From positions 372,001-436,000 of the forward strand of contig CAVZQP010000001.1 in NCBI GenBank assembly GCA_963777485.1: a stretch of 64,000 bases of DNA. The letters are read 5' to 3'. This document shows, piece by piece, positions 34,903 through 43,780 of this stretch. Both the position numbers and the translations under genes were made by a program. The stretch's first letter is position 1; each line of letters starts with the position of its first letter. Origin of the DNA: Bog-473 sp963777485. GTDB taxonomy: Bacteria > Actinomycetota > Acidimicrobiia > Acidimicrobiales > RAAP-2. A model generated the notes under the pieces. That model did not search any database, had not been told where the DNA came from, and was given only the letters and a program-made list of their open reading frames with translations.

Positions 34903-35445
34903 GTGACGAGGGGGAAGCGCCCGACTGCCCGACGGTCATCCTGGCGGTCGAGGCTCGCACTGGCTGCAATCGGCATTGCGGTTCTGGGCCCGGTCATGGC
35001 CCTGCCCGCGACGGCGGGGGCGGTTCCGGTCCCGTGGAAGAACTGTGGCTCTGCGACAGACGCCCTCAACATTCAAAAGTTCGACGCGTCCGTGTGGCCG
35101 CCCCAGGCCGGAAAGTCGTTGACCTTGAGCTACAGCTTGACCTTGTCCGAGCCGCTGACCGATGGCTCTTTCGAGCGTGTGACGATGACCTCGCCGTCCG
35201 GCAACGGCGCAAGTTGGGCGCCGTTCCAATTGCCGATCGCGCAGCTGTTCAGCTTCGGCCTGAGGGGTCACCGTGCCGCGCCCGGCAGGAAGCTGCCGTT
35301 GCCAGTCGGGCCCTACGGCCGCACCTTCACGTTGAGAGTGCCCAATGGGGTGCCCGTGGGCAAAACGGTCGGAGTCGATCTGACCGGCTACGACGCGGCA
35401 GGCCGCGAGGTCGTGTGCATGCAGCTGATCATTCCGTTCAAATAG
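34903..35445 (+). CDS. Secreted ML-like (MD-2-related lipid recognition) domain protein
   Basis: A 180-residue exported protein. An Arg-rich start and hydrophobic segment (LALAAIGIAVLGPVMALPAT) form a signal peptide; the mature protein starts near Val40. The sequence WKNCGSATDALNIQKF, then PPQAGKSLTLSYSLTLSEPLTDG, then a late VVCMQLIIPF resembles the ML family (NPC2/MD-2/Der p 2), with two Cys placed to form the usual disulfide. Such domains bind lipids in a beta-sandwich. The resemblance is by motif pattern and should be treated as moderate. GTG start. Confidence 0.65.
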   Translation: MTRGKRPTARRSSWRSRLALAAIGIAVLGPVMALPATAGAVPVPWKNCGSATDALNIQKFDASVWPPQAGKSLTLSYSLTLSEPLTDGSFERVTMTSPSGNGASWAPFQLPIAQLFSFGLRGHRAAPGRKLPLPVGPYGRTFTLRVPNGVPVGKTVGVDLTGYDAAGREVVCMQLIIPFK

Positions 35446-35505
35446 GGTCGCGGACCTTCGACTGCAGCCACGACATGAGCGAGGCCCAGGGGTCTGCTCG
35501 AGAGG

Positions 35506-36336
35506 TCAGCGGGGCCGGTCACCCTTCACGGTGATGCGGCGCATGTGGCGGCGGTGTCCTCGATAGTCGAAGAGCGCGTAGTGCTGGACGCTCCGGTTGT
35601 CCCACATCGCCACCGACCCCGGAGACCAGCGGAAGCGGCACGTGAACGGTTCCCGCACCGCGTGGTTGAACAGAAACCCCAGCAGTGCCATCGACTCGTC
35701 CATTCGCATCCCGTCGATCCCGACGGTGAACGAGGGGTTGACGTAGAGCGCCTTCTTGCCGGTTTCGGGATGCGTGCGGACGAGCGGGTGGCAGACGACG
35801 CGATCAGCGCTCTCGGGCGACTTCGTCTTCATCGACTTCGACAAGGTCGAGTATCCGCCTTCGGCGTACTGGGGGCCGGCCGAGTGCTTCGCCACGAGAC
35901 CGTCGAGCAGGTGCTTCATCGTGTCCGACAGCGCCTCGTACGCAGCGTGCTGGTCCGCGAACAGGGTGTCGCCGCCGAATGGCGGCACCTCGATTGCGTA
36001 GAGAATCGAGCCCAGGTCAGGTTCGTCGAGGAACGTCACGTCGCTGTGCCATCCGCCGCCGAAGTTGAGCCAATCGTCGGGTTCGGTGATGATCTCGATG
36101 ACCTCGGGATGGGCCTCCGTGCCTTCGACGAAGGGATGGGTGTCGAGCTCACCGAAATAGCGACCGAACCGTAGCTGGGCCTCTGCGGTCAGGTCCTGGT
36201 CGTGGAAGAACAGCACATGGTGTGCCAGGAACGCCTGTCTGATCTCTCCGAGCGTGCTCTCGTCGAGCGGCTCGGCCAGGTCCACCCCTCCGACTACGGC
36301 ACCGACAGTGCCCGAGACGGGCTCGACTGTGATCAT
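35506..36336 (-). CDS. TauD/TfdA-family Fe(II)/2-oxoglutarate dioxygenase
   Basis: A 276-residue enzyme. The iron ligands are His and Asp in GGWHSDVTFL near residue 96 and a distal His in SVQHYALFDY; the 2-oxoglutarate Arg is in MRRITVKG. FGGDTLFADQHAAYEAL and WDNR are also typical. Family members oxidise taurine, alkyl sulfates, 2,4-D and other carboxylates; which one applies here cannot be told. It follows the amino acid dehydrogenase gene by 22 bp and is probably co-transcribed with it. Confidence 0.9.
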   Translation of the reverse strand: MITVEPVSGTVGAVVGGVDLAEPLDESTLGEIRQAFLAHHVLFFHDQDLTAEAQLRFGRYFGELDTHPFVEGTEAHPEVIEIITEPDDWLNFGGGWHSDVTFLDEPDLGSILYAIEVPPFGGDTLFADQHAAYEALSDTMKHLLDGLVAKHSAGPQYAEGGYSTLSKSMKTKSPESADRVVCHPLVRTHPETGKKALYVNPSFTVGIDGMRMDESMALLGFLFNHAVREPFTCRFRWSPGSVAMWDNRSVQHYALFDYRGHRRHMRRITVKGDRPR

Positions 36337-36358
36337 CGGTCACATCCTGGCACGCTCC

Positions 36359-37447
36359 TCAATCGGCGTGACCGTCGCCCCCACATGCCCTTGCGAGCCG
36401 TTGGGCCACCACTTCCTCGGCCGCGGCCAGCGGGGTGGTGCCGCACGATGCCGCGCGCTCGAGCACAGCGGTCGTCGTTGCGCCGATCCGACCGACAGCG
36501 TGCAGCGCACGCGCGTGGTCATAACCACGGGATTCCTCGGCGATGTTGATGATGCCGCCTGCGTTGGCCAGGAAGTCGGGGACGTAGAGGATGCCTGCCG
36601 ACGCAAGCGAGTCCGCGACCGCAGCCTGCGCCAGCTGATTGTTGGCCGCTCCGACGATGAGTGAAAAGGAAAGCTCCGGCACGGCGCCTTCGGTGAGCAG
36701 GCCGCCCAAGGCACACGGACAGAAGATGTCCGCGCGCACCTTCAGCGCCTCCGCCGGGTCGACGAGGCGGGCGGCGCCGGCGGTCAAGGCACGCTCGGCC
36801 CTGGCCGGATCAACGTCCGAGGCGATCACGACGGCTTGCTGTTCCACGAGGAGCCGGATGATCTCCCCGCCCACCTTGCCGGCGCCGAGTACACACACCG
36901 TCCTGCCCTCGAGGCCGTCATCCCACAGGCGAGCGGCCGCGGCCTGCATGGCGACAACCACCCCGAACGCCGTGGCGGAACTGGGATCGCCGGACCCGCC
37001 CCGCGCGGTGGCGGTGCCCGCCACGAACGGGGTCGTCTCCCGGATCAGATCCATGTCGTCCTGGGTCGTCCCGACATCCTCTGCCGTGATGTAGCGCCCT
37101 TGCAGGCTGTTGACGGCAGCGGCGAAATCACGCAGCAGAGCCGGCGTCTTCACGACATGCGGGTCGCCGATGATGACTGCTTTGCCGCCTCCTTGTGGGA
37201 GTCCAGCCAGTGCCGCCTTCTGCGTCATTGCTTTCGAGAGGCGGAGAACGTCATGGAGCGCGAGTGCCTCGTCCTCATACGGGTAGAACCGAACCCCGCC
37301 CAGTGAGGGACCAAGGAGCGTCGAGTGCACGGCGATGATGGCGCGAAGACCGCTCTGCGCACGTCGCACCGCCATGATGTCCTCGTGCTCGGACCCGGAC
37401 AGAGTCTCCAGCACGTCGCCTTGCTCCGTCGCGGGGCCACTGCTCAC
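36359..37447 (-). CDS. Leu/Val/Phe-type amino acid dehydrogenase
   Basis: A 362-residue NAD-dependent oxidative deaminase of the Glu/Leu/Phe/Val family. The catalytic and glycine-rich region is QKAALAGLPQGGGKAVI near residue 80, the second active-site block is TAEDVGTTQDDMDLI, and the NAD-binding motif is VLGAGKVGGEIIRLL near residue 190. GAANNQLA and PDFLANAGGIINIAEE complete the family signature. The length and motifs fit leucine or valine dehydrogenase of branched-chain amino acid catabolism. GTG start. It leads the minus-strand pair with the TauD gene. Confidence 0.9.
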   Translation of the reverse strand: MSSGPATEQGDVLETLSGSEHEDIMAVRRAQSGLRAIIAVHSTLLGPSLGGVRFYPYEDEALALHDVLRLSKAMTQKAALAGLPQGGGKAVIIGDPHVVKTPALLRDFAAAVNSLQGRYITAEDVGTTQDDMDLIRETTPFVAGTATARGGSGDPSSATAFGVVVAMQAAAARLWDDGLEGRTVCVLGAGKVGGEIIRLLVEQQAVVIASDVDPARAERALTAGAARLVDPAEALKVRADIFCPCALGGLLTEGAVPELSFSLIVGAANNQLAQAAVADSLASAGILYVPDFLANAGGIINIAEESRGYDHARALHAVGRIGATTTAVLERAASCGTTPLAAAEEVVAQRLARACGGDGHAD

Positions 37448-37514
37448 GACGAAATTCTATGGGCGATGGTCGGAGAAGCGCCCGGAGAGTTCCCCCGCGA
37501 GGGAGGAGCCAGCC

Positions 37515-38708
37515 TCAGGAAAACACGAGTGGTGCGTGCCGGACGCCGGCGATCACCGGGCTGGCCGTCCGTTCGACGGGCCCCGCGGGTGTGAGCGATG
37601 TGAAGCGCGTCACCAACTCGGCGAGCACGACACGGCCCTCGAGCCGGGCCAGAGCGGCTCCGAGGCAGAAGTGGGGGCCGAAGCCGAAGCTCACGTGGGG
37701 GTTCGGGTGGCGGTCGACCCGGAGTTGGTCGGCGTCCGCGCCGAACACCTCTTCGTCACGGTTGGCCGACGCATACACCAGCAGCACCGGATCGCCCGCC
37801 GTCACCGGCTGGCCCCGAACGGTGCAGTCCGCTGTCGCGGTGCGCATGAACGAGATGACCGGCGTCGTCCAGCGCAACAGCTCCTCCACGGCATTCGGGA
37901 TGAGCGCGGGGTCAGCCCGGAGCGCGGCCCACTGGTCCGGGTACACGGCCAGCGCGGCCAGCCCGGCGGAGAGGAGATTGCGCGTCGTCTCGTTCCCGGC
38001 CACGAGCAGCTGGATCAGGAACATGGCCAGCTCCGCCTCGCTCAGCCGGTCGCCCTTTGTGTCCTCCTCGGAGCCCACCATGGCCAGGACCGAGACCAGG
38101 TCCTCGGCCGGCGCAGCCCGGCGCTCCTCGGCCACGCCGATGAGATAGCCCCACATGTCTGCCTGCAGCTCGGCGCGTTCGGCCTCCGTTTGCTCTGTCT
38201 CGCCGGGGATCACCGCTTCCGACCATTCGAAGAAGCGGGGCCACTGTGAGCCGTCGACGCCCAGCAGCTCGCAGATCACCTGCAGCGGGAAGGGGATGGA
38301 CAGGGTATGGACGATGTCCACCGGTTCGCCGCGCTCGATCGTGTCGATCAGCGCCCGCGCCTTCTCCGTCACTCCGGTCTCCATTTGGCGCACCATCGAA
38401 GGCTTGAAGCCGGGCTGCACGAGCCGGCGGTAGCGGGTGTGCCGCGGCGGGTCGGTGTGCATCATGGTCGGTGGGTCGTCGTAGGTCGTGCCGATCTCGT
38501 CGGTCAGGATCCCCTTCGACGAACAGAACCCGTGAGGGTCGGCACCGATCGAGGACACCTCGGGATGCGTGGCGACGGCCCAGAAGCCGCCGTCCTCGCG
38601 GTCGACCCAGCAGACGGGCGCCTTGTGGCGCAGCTCGCTGTAAAGCGCGAACGGATCGCCCGCCGCGTACAGCGACGGGTCGAGCAGGCGGCTGGCGTCG
38701 ATCCCCAC
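37515..38708 (-). CDS. Cytochrome P450
   Basis: A 397-residue soluble bacterial P450. The oxygen-binding I-helix is LLVAGNETTRNLL near residue 242, the ExxR is EELLRW, and the heme loop is FGFGPHFCLGAALARLE with the Cys thiolate. Sequence style is that of actinobacterial steroid/fatty-acid P450s (TDPPRHTRYRRLVQPGF). No ferredoxin or reductase gene is adjacent. It is the last gene of a minus-strand operon with PPK2, LLM oxidoreductase, amidase and cupin. Confidence 0.95.
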   Translation of the reverse strand: MGIDASRLLDPSLYAAGDPFALYSELRHKAPVCWVDREDGGFWAVATHPEVSSIGADPHGFCSSKGILTDEIGTTYDDPPTMMHTDPPRHTRYRRLVQPGFKPSMVRQMETGVTEKARALIDTIERGEPVDIVHTLSIPFPLQVICELLGVDGSQWPRFFEWSEAVIPGETEQTEAERAELQADMWGYLIGVAEERRAAPAEDLVSVLAMVGSEEDTKGDRLSEAELAMFLIQLLVAGNETTRNLLSAGLAALAVYPDQWAALRADPALIPNAVEELLRWTTPVISFMRTATADCTVRGQPVTAGDPVLLVYASANRDEEVFGADADQLRVDRHPNPHVSFGFGPHFCLGAALARLEGRVVLAELVTRFTSLTPAGPVERTASPVIAGVRHAPLVFS

Positions 38709-38735
38709 GGTGGCCGCCCCTGAACGCCGAACGGC

Positions 38736-39209
38736 TCAGACGACGATGCCGTCGGGGCGGGGGTCTCCCTGCGCCTCGAGCAACGCGTAGTACGCCTCGA
38801 GCGTGCTCGGGCCGTCGGAGACGGACTTGACCGAGCCGTCGGCCGCGAGATTCAACAGCGCGCCCTCGATGATGAAACAGACGTCCGTGTCCCCTGCGTT
38901 GTCCTCGGGCACGTGCAGCGTGTGCACCGAGTTGGCCGGCTCGAAGAGGTACGAGCCCGGCGTCACGTAGAAGTCGTACTCGAGGTAGTGCCAGCGGCCC
39001 GCCGAGGTGAACGCGTCAACCGAGCCCGTGTGGCGGTGCGTCTGCAGCTGTACGCCGGGGCGGAAGCGGTTGAGGATGACCCAGGTGCCGCGGGCGACGT
39101 CGAACCGGACGATCTTGAGCAGCACGCCGATGCCGGTGTCGGCCCAGGGCGCGTCCTTCTCACTGACGAGTCGCACGATGTCACGGCTGGCGGGGCTGGC
39201 GATCGACAT
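38736..39209 (-). CDS. 2,4'-dihydroxyacetophenone-dioxygenase-like cupin
   Basis: A 157-residue single-cupin protein. Metal ligands are visible in GVQLQTHRHTGSVDAF (two His) and the later YEFEP-like SYLFEPANSVHTLHV (His). The fold matches the dioxygenase family that cleaves acyl-phenol carbon-carbon bonds. ATG 39209 is 29 bp after the amidase stop, in the same operon. The actual substrate is unknown. Confidence 0.8.
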   Translation of the reverse strand: MSIASPASRDIVRLVSEKDAPWADTGIGVLLKIVRFDVARGTWVILNRFRPGVQLQTHRHTGSVDAFTSAGRWHYLEYDFYVTPGSYLFEPANSVHTLHVPEDNAGDTDVCFIIEGALLNLAADGSVKSVSDGPSTLEAYYALLEAQGDPRPDGIVV

Positions 39210-39238
39210 CTGTCTGCTCCTTGGACTGCTTTGCGGGT

Positions 39239-40654
39239 TCAGGCGGGCAACGGTGCGAGCGTATCGATGTCGAGGGCCGCCTCGAGTGCCGCCGCCGTGC
39301 GGAGCACGACGAGGTCGCCGTGCTGGGGCCCGATCAGCTGGATCCCGATCGGGAGCCCGCCGCTGCTCGTACCCGCCTGGACGGTCGCAGCGGGGGACTT
39401 CGTCATGTTGAAGGGGTAGGTGAACTGGATCCAATTCGCCGTCCGCTCGCCGTTGACCGTGCTCTCGATCTCGTCGGCGAAGGGTGCCACCCCGGCGCAG
39501 GTCGGGGTGACCAGGATGCGACAGGTCCGGAACAGCTCGACGAGCCGCAGGTTCATCAGGTGGTACTCGTCGAAGACCCGCAGGATCTCCTCGCCGGTCG
39601 TCGACTGGGCCACGTCCACGAAGTGGCGCAGGACGGGGTGCACCTCCTCCCAGCGGGGGTGGCCCATATAGGGGCGCAACGTCCGCAGGTTTGCCACCGC
39701 GGTGTAGGTGAGGAAGGCGCCGACGGGGTCGGTGTCGAACACGGTGTCGAGGACGGTCACCTCCGCGCCCAGCGACTCGAGGACGGCGACCGCGTTGGCG
39801 CAGACCTCCGCCACCTCCGAGTCCACCGTCGCGTACCCGAGTGTCGGCGCATACGCGACCCGGACGGGGACGTGCGGATCGTCGAGCGCCGCCAACCACG
39901 ACGCCTCGGGGCGGGGGAGCGACTGGAGGTCGGTCGGGTCGGGGCCGACGGTGATGTCGAGCGCACGCGCCACGTCGGCGATACGGCGCGCCATCGGCCC
40001 GCCCGTGGAGAGCCCGAGCCAGCCCGGCGGGGTGGCCCCGCCTCCCGGGACCCGCCCCAGGCTCGGCTTCATGCCCGAGAGCCCGCAGCAGGCGGACGGA
40101 ATGCGGATGGAGCCGCCGCCGTCGGAGCCGGTGGCGAGCGGCACCATGCCGGCGGCCAACGCCGCCGCGGCGCCGCCCGAGGAGCCGCCGGGGCCCCGGC
40201 TGATGTCGAAGGGGTTCCGTGACGGCCCGAAGACCGCGTTGGTCGTGTTGCCCATCCAGCCGAACTCCGGGGTGTTCGTCTTGCCGACCACGACGCAGCC
40301 GGCGGCGCGCAGCCGGGCGACGAAAGGGCTGTCCACCGTGGCCGGCGGGTCGTCCGCGTGCAACGCGGACCCGTGGGTGGTGACATAGCCGATCGCGTCC
40401 TGCAGGTCCTTGACGCCGAGTGGGATCCCGGCCAGTGGCCCGGGGTTGTGCCCGGCGGCAATCCGCACGTCGACGGCGTCGGCTTCGTTGAGCGCGCGCT
40501 CGGCGTCGACGGCCACGAACGCGTTGAACGTCGGGTCCAGCCGCTCGATCCGGCCGAGGGCTGTCTCGGTCAGCTCACGCGCACTGACCTCCTTCGTCCG
40601 CACCGCGTGCGCAAGCCCATCGAGCGAGGTGGTGCGGAAGTCGATGTCCGTCAT
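39239..40654 (-). CDS. Amidase-signature-family amidase
   Basis: A 471-residue hydrolase of the Ser-cisSer-Lys type. The catalytic Lys is in GIPLGVKDL near residue 80, the two serines are in GPGGSSGGAAAAL near residue 155 and GSDGGGSIRIPS near 178. Such enzymes cleave amides or, in some branches, act as Glu-tRNA amidotransferase subunits, but no GatB/C neighbour is present, so a catabolic amidase is likely. The start lies 6 bp from the LLM oxidoreductase stop, supporting one transcript. Confidence 0.9.
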   Translation of the reverse strand: MTDIDFRTTSLDGLAHAVRTKEVSARELTETALGRIERLDPTFNAFVAVDAERALNEADAVDVRIAAGHNPGPLAGIPLGVKDLQDAIGYVTTHGSALHADDPPATVDSPFVARLRAAGCVVVGKTNTPEFGWMGNTTNAVFGPSRNPFDISRGPGGSSGGAAAALAAGMVPLATGSDGGGSIRIPSACCGLSGMKPSLGRVPGGGATPPGWLGLSTGGPMARRIADVARALDITVGPDPTDLQSLPRPEASWLAALDDPHVPVRVAYAPTLGYATVDSEVAEVCANAVAVLESLGAEVTVLDTVFDTDPVGAFLTYTAVANLRTLRPYMGHPRWEEVHPVLRHFVDVAQSTTGEEILRVFDEYHLMNLRLVELFRTCRILVTPTCAGVAPFADEIESTVNGERTANWIQFTYPFNMTKSPAATVQAGTSSGGLPIGIQLIGPQHGDLVVLRTAAALEAALDIDTLAPLPA

Positions 40655-40660
40655 CGCCCG

Positions 40661-41647
40661 TCAGCCCGCTGACGGCGACAACCCCGCCACGGCGTCCGCC
40701 AGGTCGATTCCGATGGGGATGATCATCGGCGCGGCGATGGTGATCCCGTTGTCGACGTAGCGCTGCACGTGGGCGCGGCACTCGTCGACCGGTCCGTGGA
40801 CGACGAGCTCGTCGACGACCTCGTCGGGGATCGCCGCCAGCGCACCCTTGCGGTCGCCGGCCGCCCAGGCGTCCCACATGCCCTGCAGCGCCGGCCCCCG
40901 GCCGAGCCAGCGGTGGAACTCGGCGTACGCCTCGACGTTCAGGTACGCGGTGATCATCCGGCGCCCGATGGTCCGGGCCACGTTGGCGTCCTCGCACACG
41001 ATGACGAAGATGCGGGCCACGATCTCGCGCGGCGCGCCCTCCGCCGCCTTCTCAACTTCGGCCACCGAGGTCCTGACGTCCTCCGCGCTCAGCCAGTTGA
41101 GGATGGCGCCGTCCGCCTCGCGTCCGGCCAGGTGCAGCATGCCGGGCCGGAGTGCCGCCAGGTAGATCGGCGGGAGCTGCTCGGGGATCCGCGAGAGCTT
41201 GAACCCCTTCACCGAGAAGGTCCCGAAGTCCTCGGTGACCTTCTCGCCGCTGAACGCAAGGCGCAGGAAGCGCACGGTGTCGCGCACCCGCTTGTACTGG
41301 TTTTCGAACGCGAGGCCGTTCCAATTGGCCACGATGACCTCGGAGGAGGCGCCGAGCCCGCACGCCACCCTTCCCGGGTTGGCATCGGCCAGCGCGGCCA
41401 GGCTTTGCGCCAGCAAGGCAGGGCCGCGCGTGTACACCGGCGTGATCGCCACGCCCAGGTTCAACGAGGGTTCCCACGCCGCCGCCAACGCCAGCGGCGT
41501 GAACCCGTCCGCGCCGTCGACCTCGGCCGACCACAGGTCCGTGTAGCCGAGCTCGCGCAGCCGGCTGTACCACTCGCGCTGGGCGTGCAGCGGGACGCCC
41601 TCGAAGGGGATGGTGATCCCGGCGCGTCCCGACGACGAGAGACTCAC
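40661..41647 (-). CDS. LLM-class flavin/F420-dependent oxidoreductase
   Basis: A 328-residue TIM-barrel protein of the luciferase-like monooxygenase superfamily. ELGYTDLWSAEVDGADGF, PVYTRGPALLAQSLAAL, ACGLGASSEVIVANWNGLAF, and PPIYLAALRPGMLHLAGREADG match the F420-dependent group of actinobacteria. GTG 41647 overlaps the PPK2 stop by 4 nt (GTGA), so translation is coupled. The substrate is unknown. Confidence 0.85.
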   Translation of the reverse strand: MSLSSSGRAGITIPFEGVPLHAQREWYSRLRELGYTDLWSAEVDGADGFTPLALAAAWEPSLNLGVAITPVYTRGPALLAQSLAALADANPGRVACGLGASSEVIVANWNGLAFENQYKRVRDTVRFLRLAFSGEKVTEDFGTFSVKGFKLSRIPEQLPPIYLAALRPGMLHLAGREADGAILNWLSAEDVRTSVAEVEKAAEGAPREIVARIFVIVCEDANVARTIGRRMITAYLNVEAYAEFHRWLGRGPALQGMWDAWAAGDRKGALAAIPDEVVDELVVHGPVDECRAHVQRYVDNGITIAAPMIIPIGIDLADAVAGLSPSAG

Positions 41648-42537
41648 GCCTGCATCCGCTCCTCGGCGCCCGCTGCGCCGTTCGGTGGGCCGTCGGGGCC
41701 GTGTTGGAACTCAGCGTCGTCGAACATGAGCGCGAGCTCGGTCTTCTCCTCCGCTTCGTCGTGGGACGGCACATGGATACCCCAGCGCGCCATGCCGGCT
41801 TCCATGCGCCGGATCACCGTCTCGATCACTTCGACCCTCCCATAGCGCTTGTTCTCCGACGAGATCACGTCCCACGGCGCCAGTGGTCCGTGCGTCAGAT
41901 GCAACATGTCCGAGACCGCCGCGTCGTATTCGGCCCTCTTCTCCCGGTTCCGCCAGTCCTCGTCGGTCAGCTTCCACGACTTGAGCGGGTCGTCGCGCCG
42001 GCGGAGGAACCGGCGGAGTTGCTCCTCGTGCGACATGTGCATCCAGAGCTTGATGACGATCATCCCCTCCTCGGCCAGGGTGTGCTCGAAGTCGGTGATC
42101 TCCTGGTAGGCGCGGCGCCACTGCACCTCGCTCGCCAGGCTCTCGACCCGCTCGACGAGCACCCGCCCGTACCAGCTGCGGTCGAAGATGGTCATGCCGC
42201 CCCATCCTGGCAAGGGCGGCCAGAAGCGCCACAGGAAATGGTGGCGCAGCTCGTCGTGGGTCGGCGCCGCGAACGGGGCGACGTGCACGTGTCGGGGGTC
42301 GAGCGGCTCGACCAGCCGCTTGATGGCGCCGCCCTTGCCGGCGGCGTCCCAGCCTTCGAACACGATGCAGACCGGCGGTCCCACCTTGCCCTCGTTGAGC
42401 TGACCGCCGTTGATCAGCCGGAGGTGCAGCAGGCGGCGTTGCGCCCTACCGAGGCGCTTGGCCTCCTCGTCCTTCGAGAGGCGTAGCGAGAGGTCGCAGT
42501 CCTCGAGGCGGGGGAAGCCGTCGTCATGGAGGCCCAT
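41644..42537 (-). CDS. ppk2: Polyphosphate kinase 2 family protein
   Basis: About 297 residues. PPK2 transfers phosphate between polyphosphate and nucleotides. The Walker A motif is FEGWDAAGKGGAIKRL near residue 60, the Walker B FDRSWYGRVLVERVE near 120, and the lid RRDDPLKSWKLTDEDW near 185, all intact, as in the single-domain class I. ATG 42537 (MGLHDDG) is chosen; a GTG 30 bp upstream is a possible alternative. It opens the operon ending with the P450. Confidence 0.9.
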   Translation of the reverse strand: MGLHDDGFPRLEDCDLSLRLSKDEEAKRLGRAQRRLLHLRLINGGQLNEGKVGPPVCIVFEGWDAAGKGGAIKRLVEPLDPRHVHVAPFAAPTHDELRHHFLWRFWPPLPGWGGMTIFDRSWYGRVLVERVESLASEVQWRRAYQEITDFEHTLAEEGMIVIKLWMHMSHEEQLRRFLRRRDDPLKSWKLTDEDWRNREKRAEYDAAVSDMLHLTHGPLAPWDVISSENKRYGRVEVIETVIRRMEAGMARWGIHVPSHDEAEEKTELALMFDDAEFQHGPDGPPNGAAGAEERMQA

Positions 42538-42604
42538 GTCCTGGCCGCCATGATCGGGCTTGCTCACGCCGACTGTTGTAGCCGATCCGCCGTGGGCGCG
42601 TCGC

Positions 42605-43720
42605 CTATCCCGTCCCGGCCCGTGTCGGGGACCGCTCGTCCGGTGCCGTCTGCCCCGACCGGACCGCGTCGAGGACGTGGCGCACGAGGTCCGCTTCTCC
42701 CGCGATGACCAGCAACTCCTGATTGGACACGTGGCTGACGCGGCCGACCTTGCGCCCGGAGGGATCGAAGATCCCGATGCGAGCGCCCACATAACGGGCC
42801 GAGTCGAACGCGAGGGTCGCGACCGCCCGCGGCCCCGAACCGGCCGGACCTGGTTGCGCGCACATCGCCTCGAGCTCGTCGAGCGCGAGCCACGCCTCGT
42901 CGTTGTAGGACAGGACGAGCAGGTCGCAGTCGACCGACGCCACCACGGAGGCCAGCGCGGCCGGCATCGTCCGCTTCGAGTTGAAGACCGAGTGCGTGGC
43001 CGGATCCCGTGCGTCGATCCGTTTGCGCGCCACGCCGTAGGCCTCCGGCGCGTCCCAGGCGACGAGCGTCTCCCATACGTGGTAGTTGGTGAAGTAGCGG
43101 TGCTGGTTGTAGGGCGGGTCAAGATAGGCCAGGTCGAAGTGCCCGAGGGACGGCGTGAGCTCGACCGCGTCTCCCTTGACCGCACGCCCCGGACCTTCGA
43201 GCAGCTGCGGCACCCGCAGCGCGAGTGGGTTGAACGAGCGCGGCGCCCACTGCTTCACGTACGCCATCTGCAGGCCGGTCGTCGAGTCGACCCGGTCCGC
43301 CGCCTCGATGAGGCTCGTCAGGAGCAGCGGGTGCAGCGCCGACCCGGCGAACTCCGTCTCGATGGCCCCGCGCACGGCGTCGATCCGGGCGGCATTGTGC
43401 GGCTGGAAGAAGCGGGCCTGACGGCTGAACATCTCGGTCATGTACCCGTCGGCCCCGGGCAGTGCATCGAGAGAGGCGACGGCCGCCTCGAGCGCGCGCA
43501 CGTCGGTGGAGCCGGTGTCCGCCTCGACATAGGTACGGGCGAACACGTGCGCGTACCGCGCGCTGTCGACGGCGGTGACGTGCACGCCCTGGGCCTTGAA
43601 CGCCTGGGCCACGCGGGTCGTGCCGGTGAAGAGGTCGAGCGCCGTTCGGGCGCCCGCGGCCCGGCAGATCTCGCTCAGGACGGGTACGAGCCGCCGCTTC
43701 GAGCCCAGGTACTTGATCAC
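42605..43720 (-). CDS. D12-class adenine-specific DNA methyltransferase
   Basis: A 371-residue amino-methyltransferase acting on DNA. The SAM-binding motif is LDLFTGTTRVAQAF near residue 30, the N-terminal block MIKYLGSKRRLVP is typical, and the catalytic motif is YLDPPYNQHRYFTNYHVWE near residue 205. No restriction endonuclease gene is adjacent, so this looks like an orphan methylase or one with a role outside defence. The target sequence cannot be predicted. It ends 37 bp before the PPK2 operon start. Confidence 0.9.
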   Translation of the reverse strand: MIKYLGSKRRLVPVLSEICRAAGARTALDLFTGTTRVAQAFKAQGVHVTAVDSARYAHVFARTYVEADTGSTDVRALEAAVASLDALPGADGYMTEMFSRQARFFQPHNAARIDAVRGAIETEFAGSALHPLLLTSLIEAADRVDSTTGLQMAYVKQWAPRSFNPLALRVPQLLEGPGRAVKGDAVELTPSLGHFDLAYLDPPYNQHRYFTNYHVWETLVAWDAPEAYGVARKRIDARDPATHSVFNSKRTMPAALASVVASVDCDLLVLSYNDEAWLALDELEAMCAQPGPAGSGPRAVATLAFDSARYVGARIGIFDPSGRKVGRVSHVSNQELLVIAGEADLVRHVLDAVRSGQTAPDERSPTRAGTG

Positions 43721-43780
43721 GGGACGGTCGCGCCTGGGCTCATGGGGCCGTCACGGGCACCCACCCTACGATGGGGCGTC

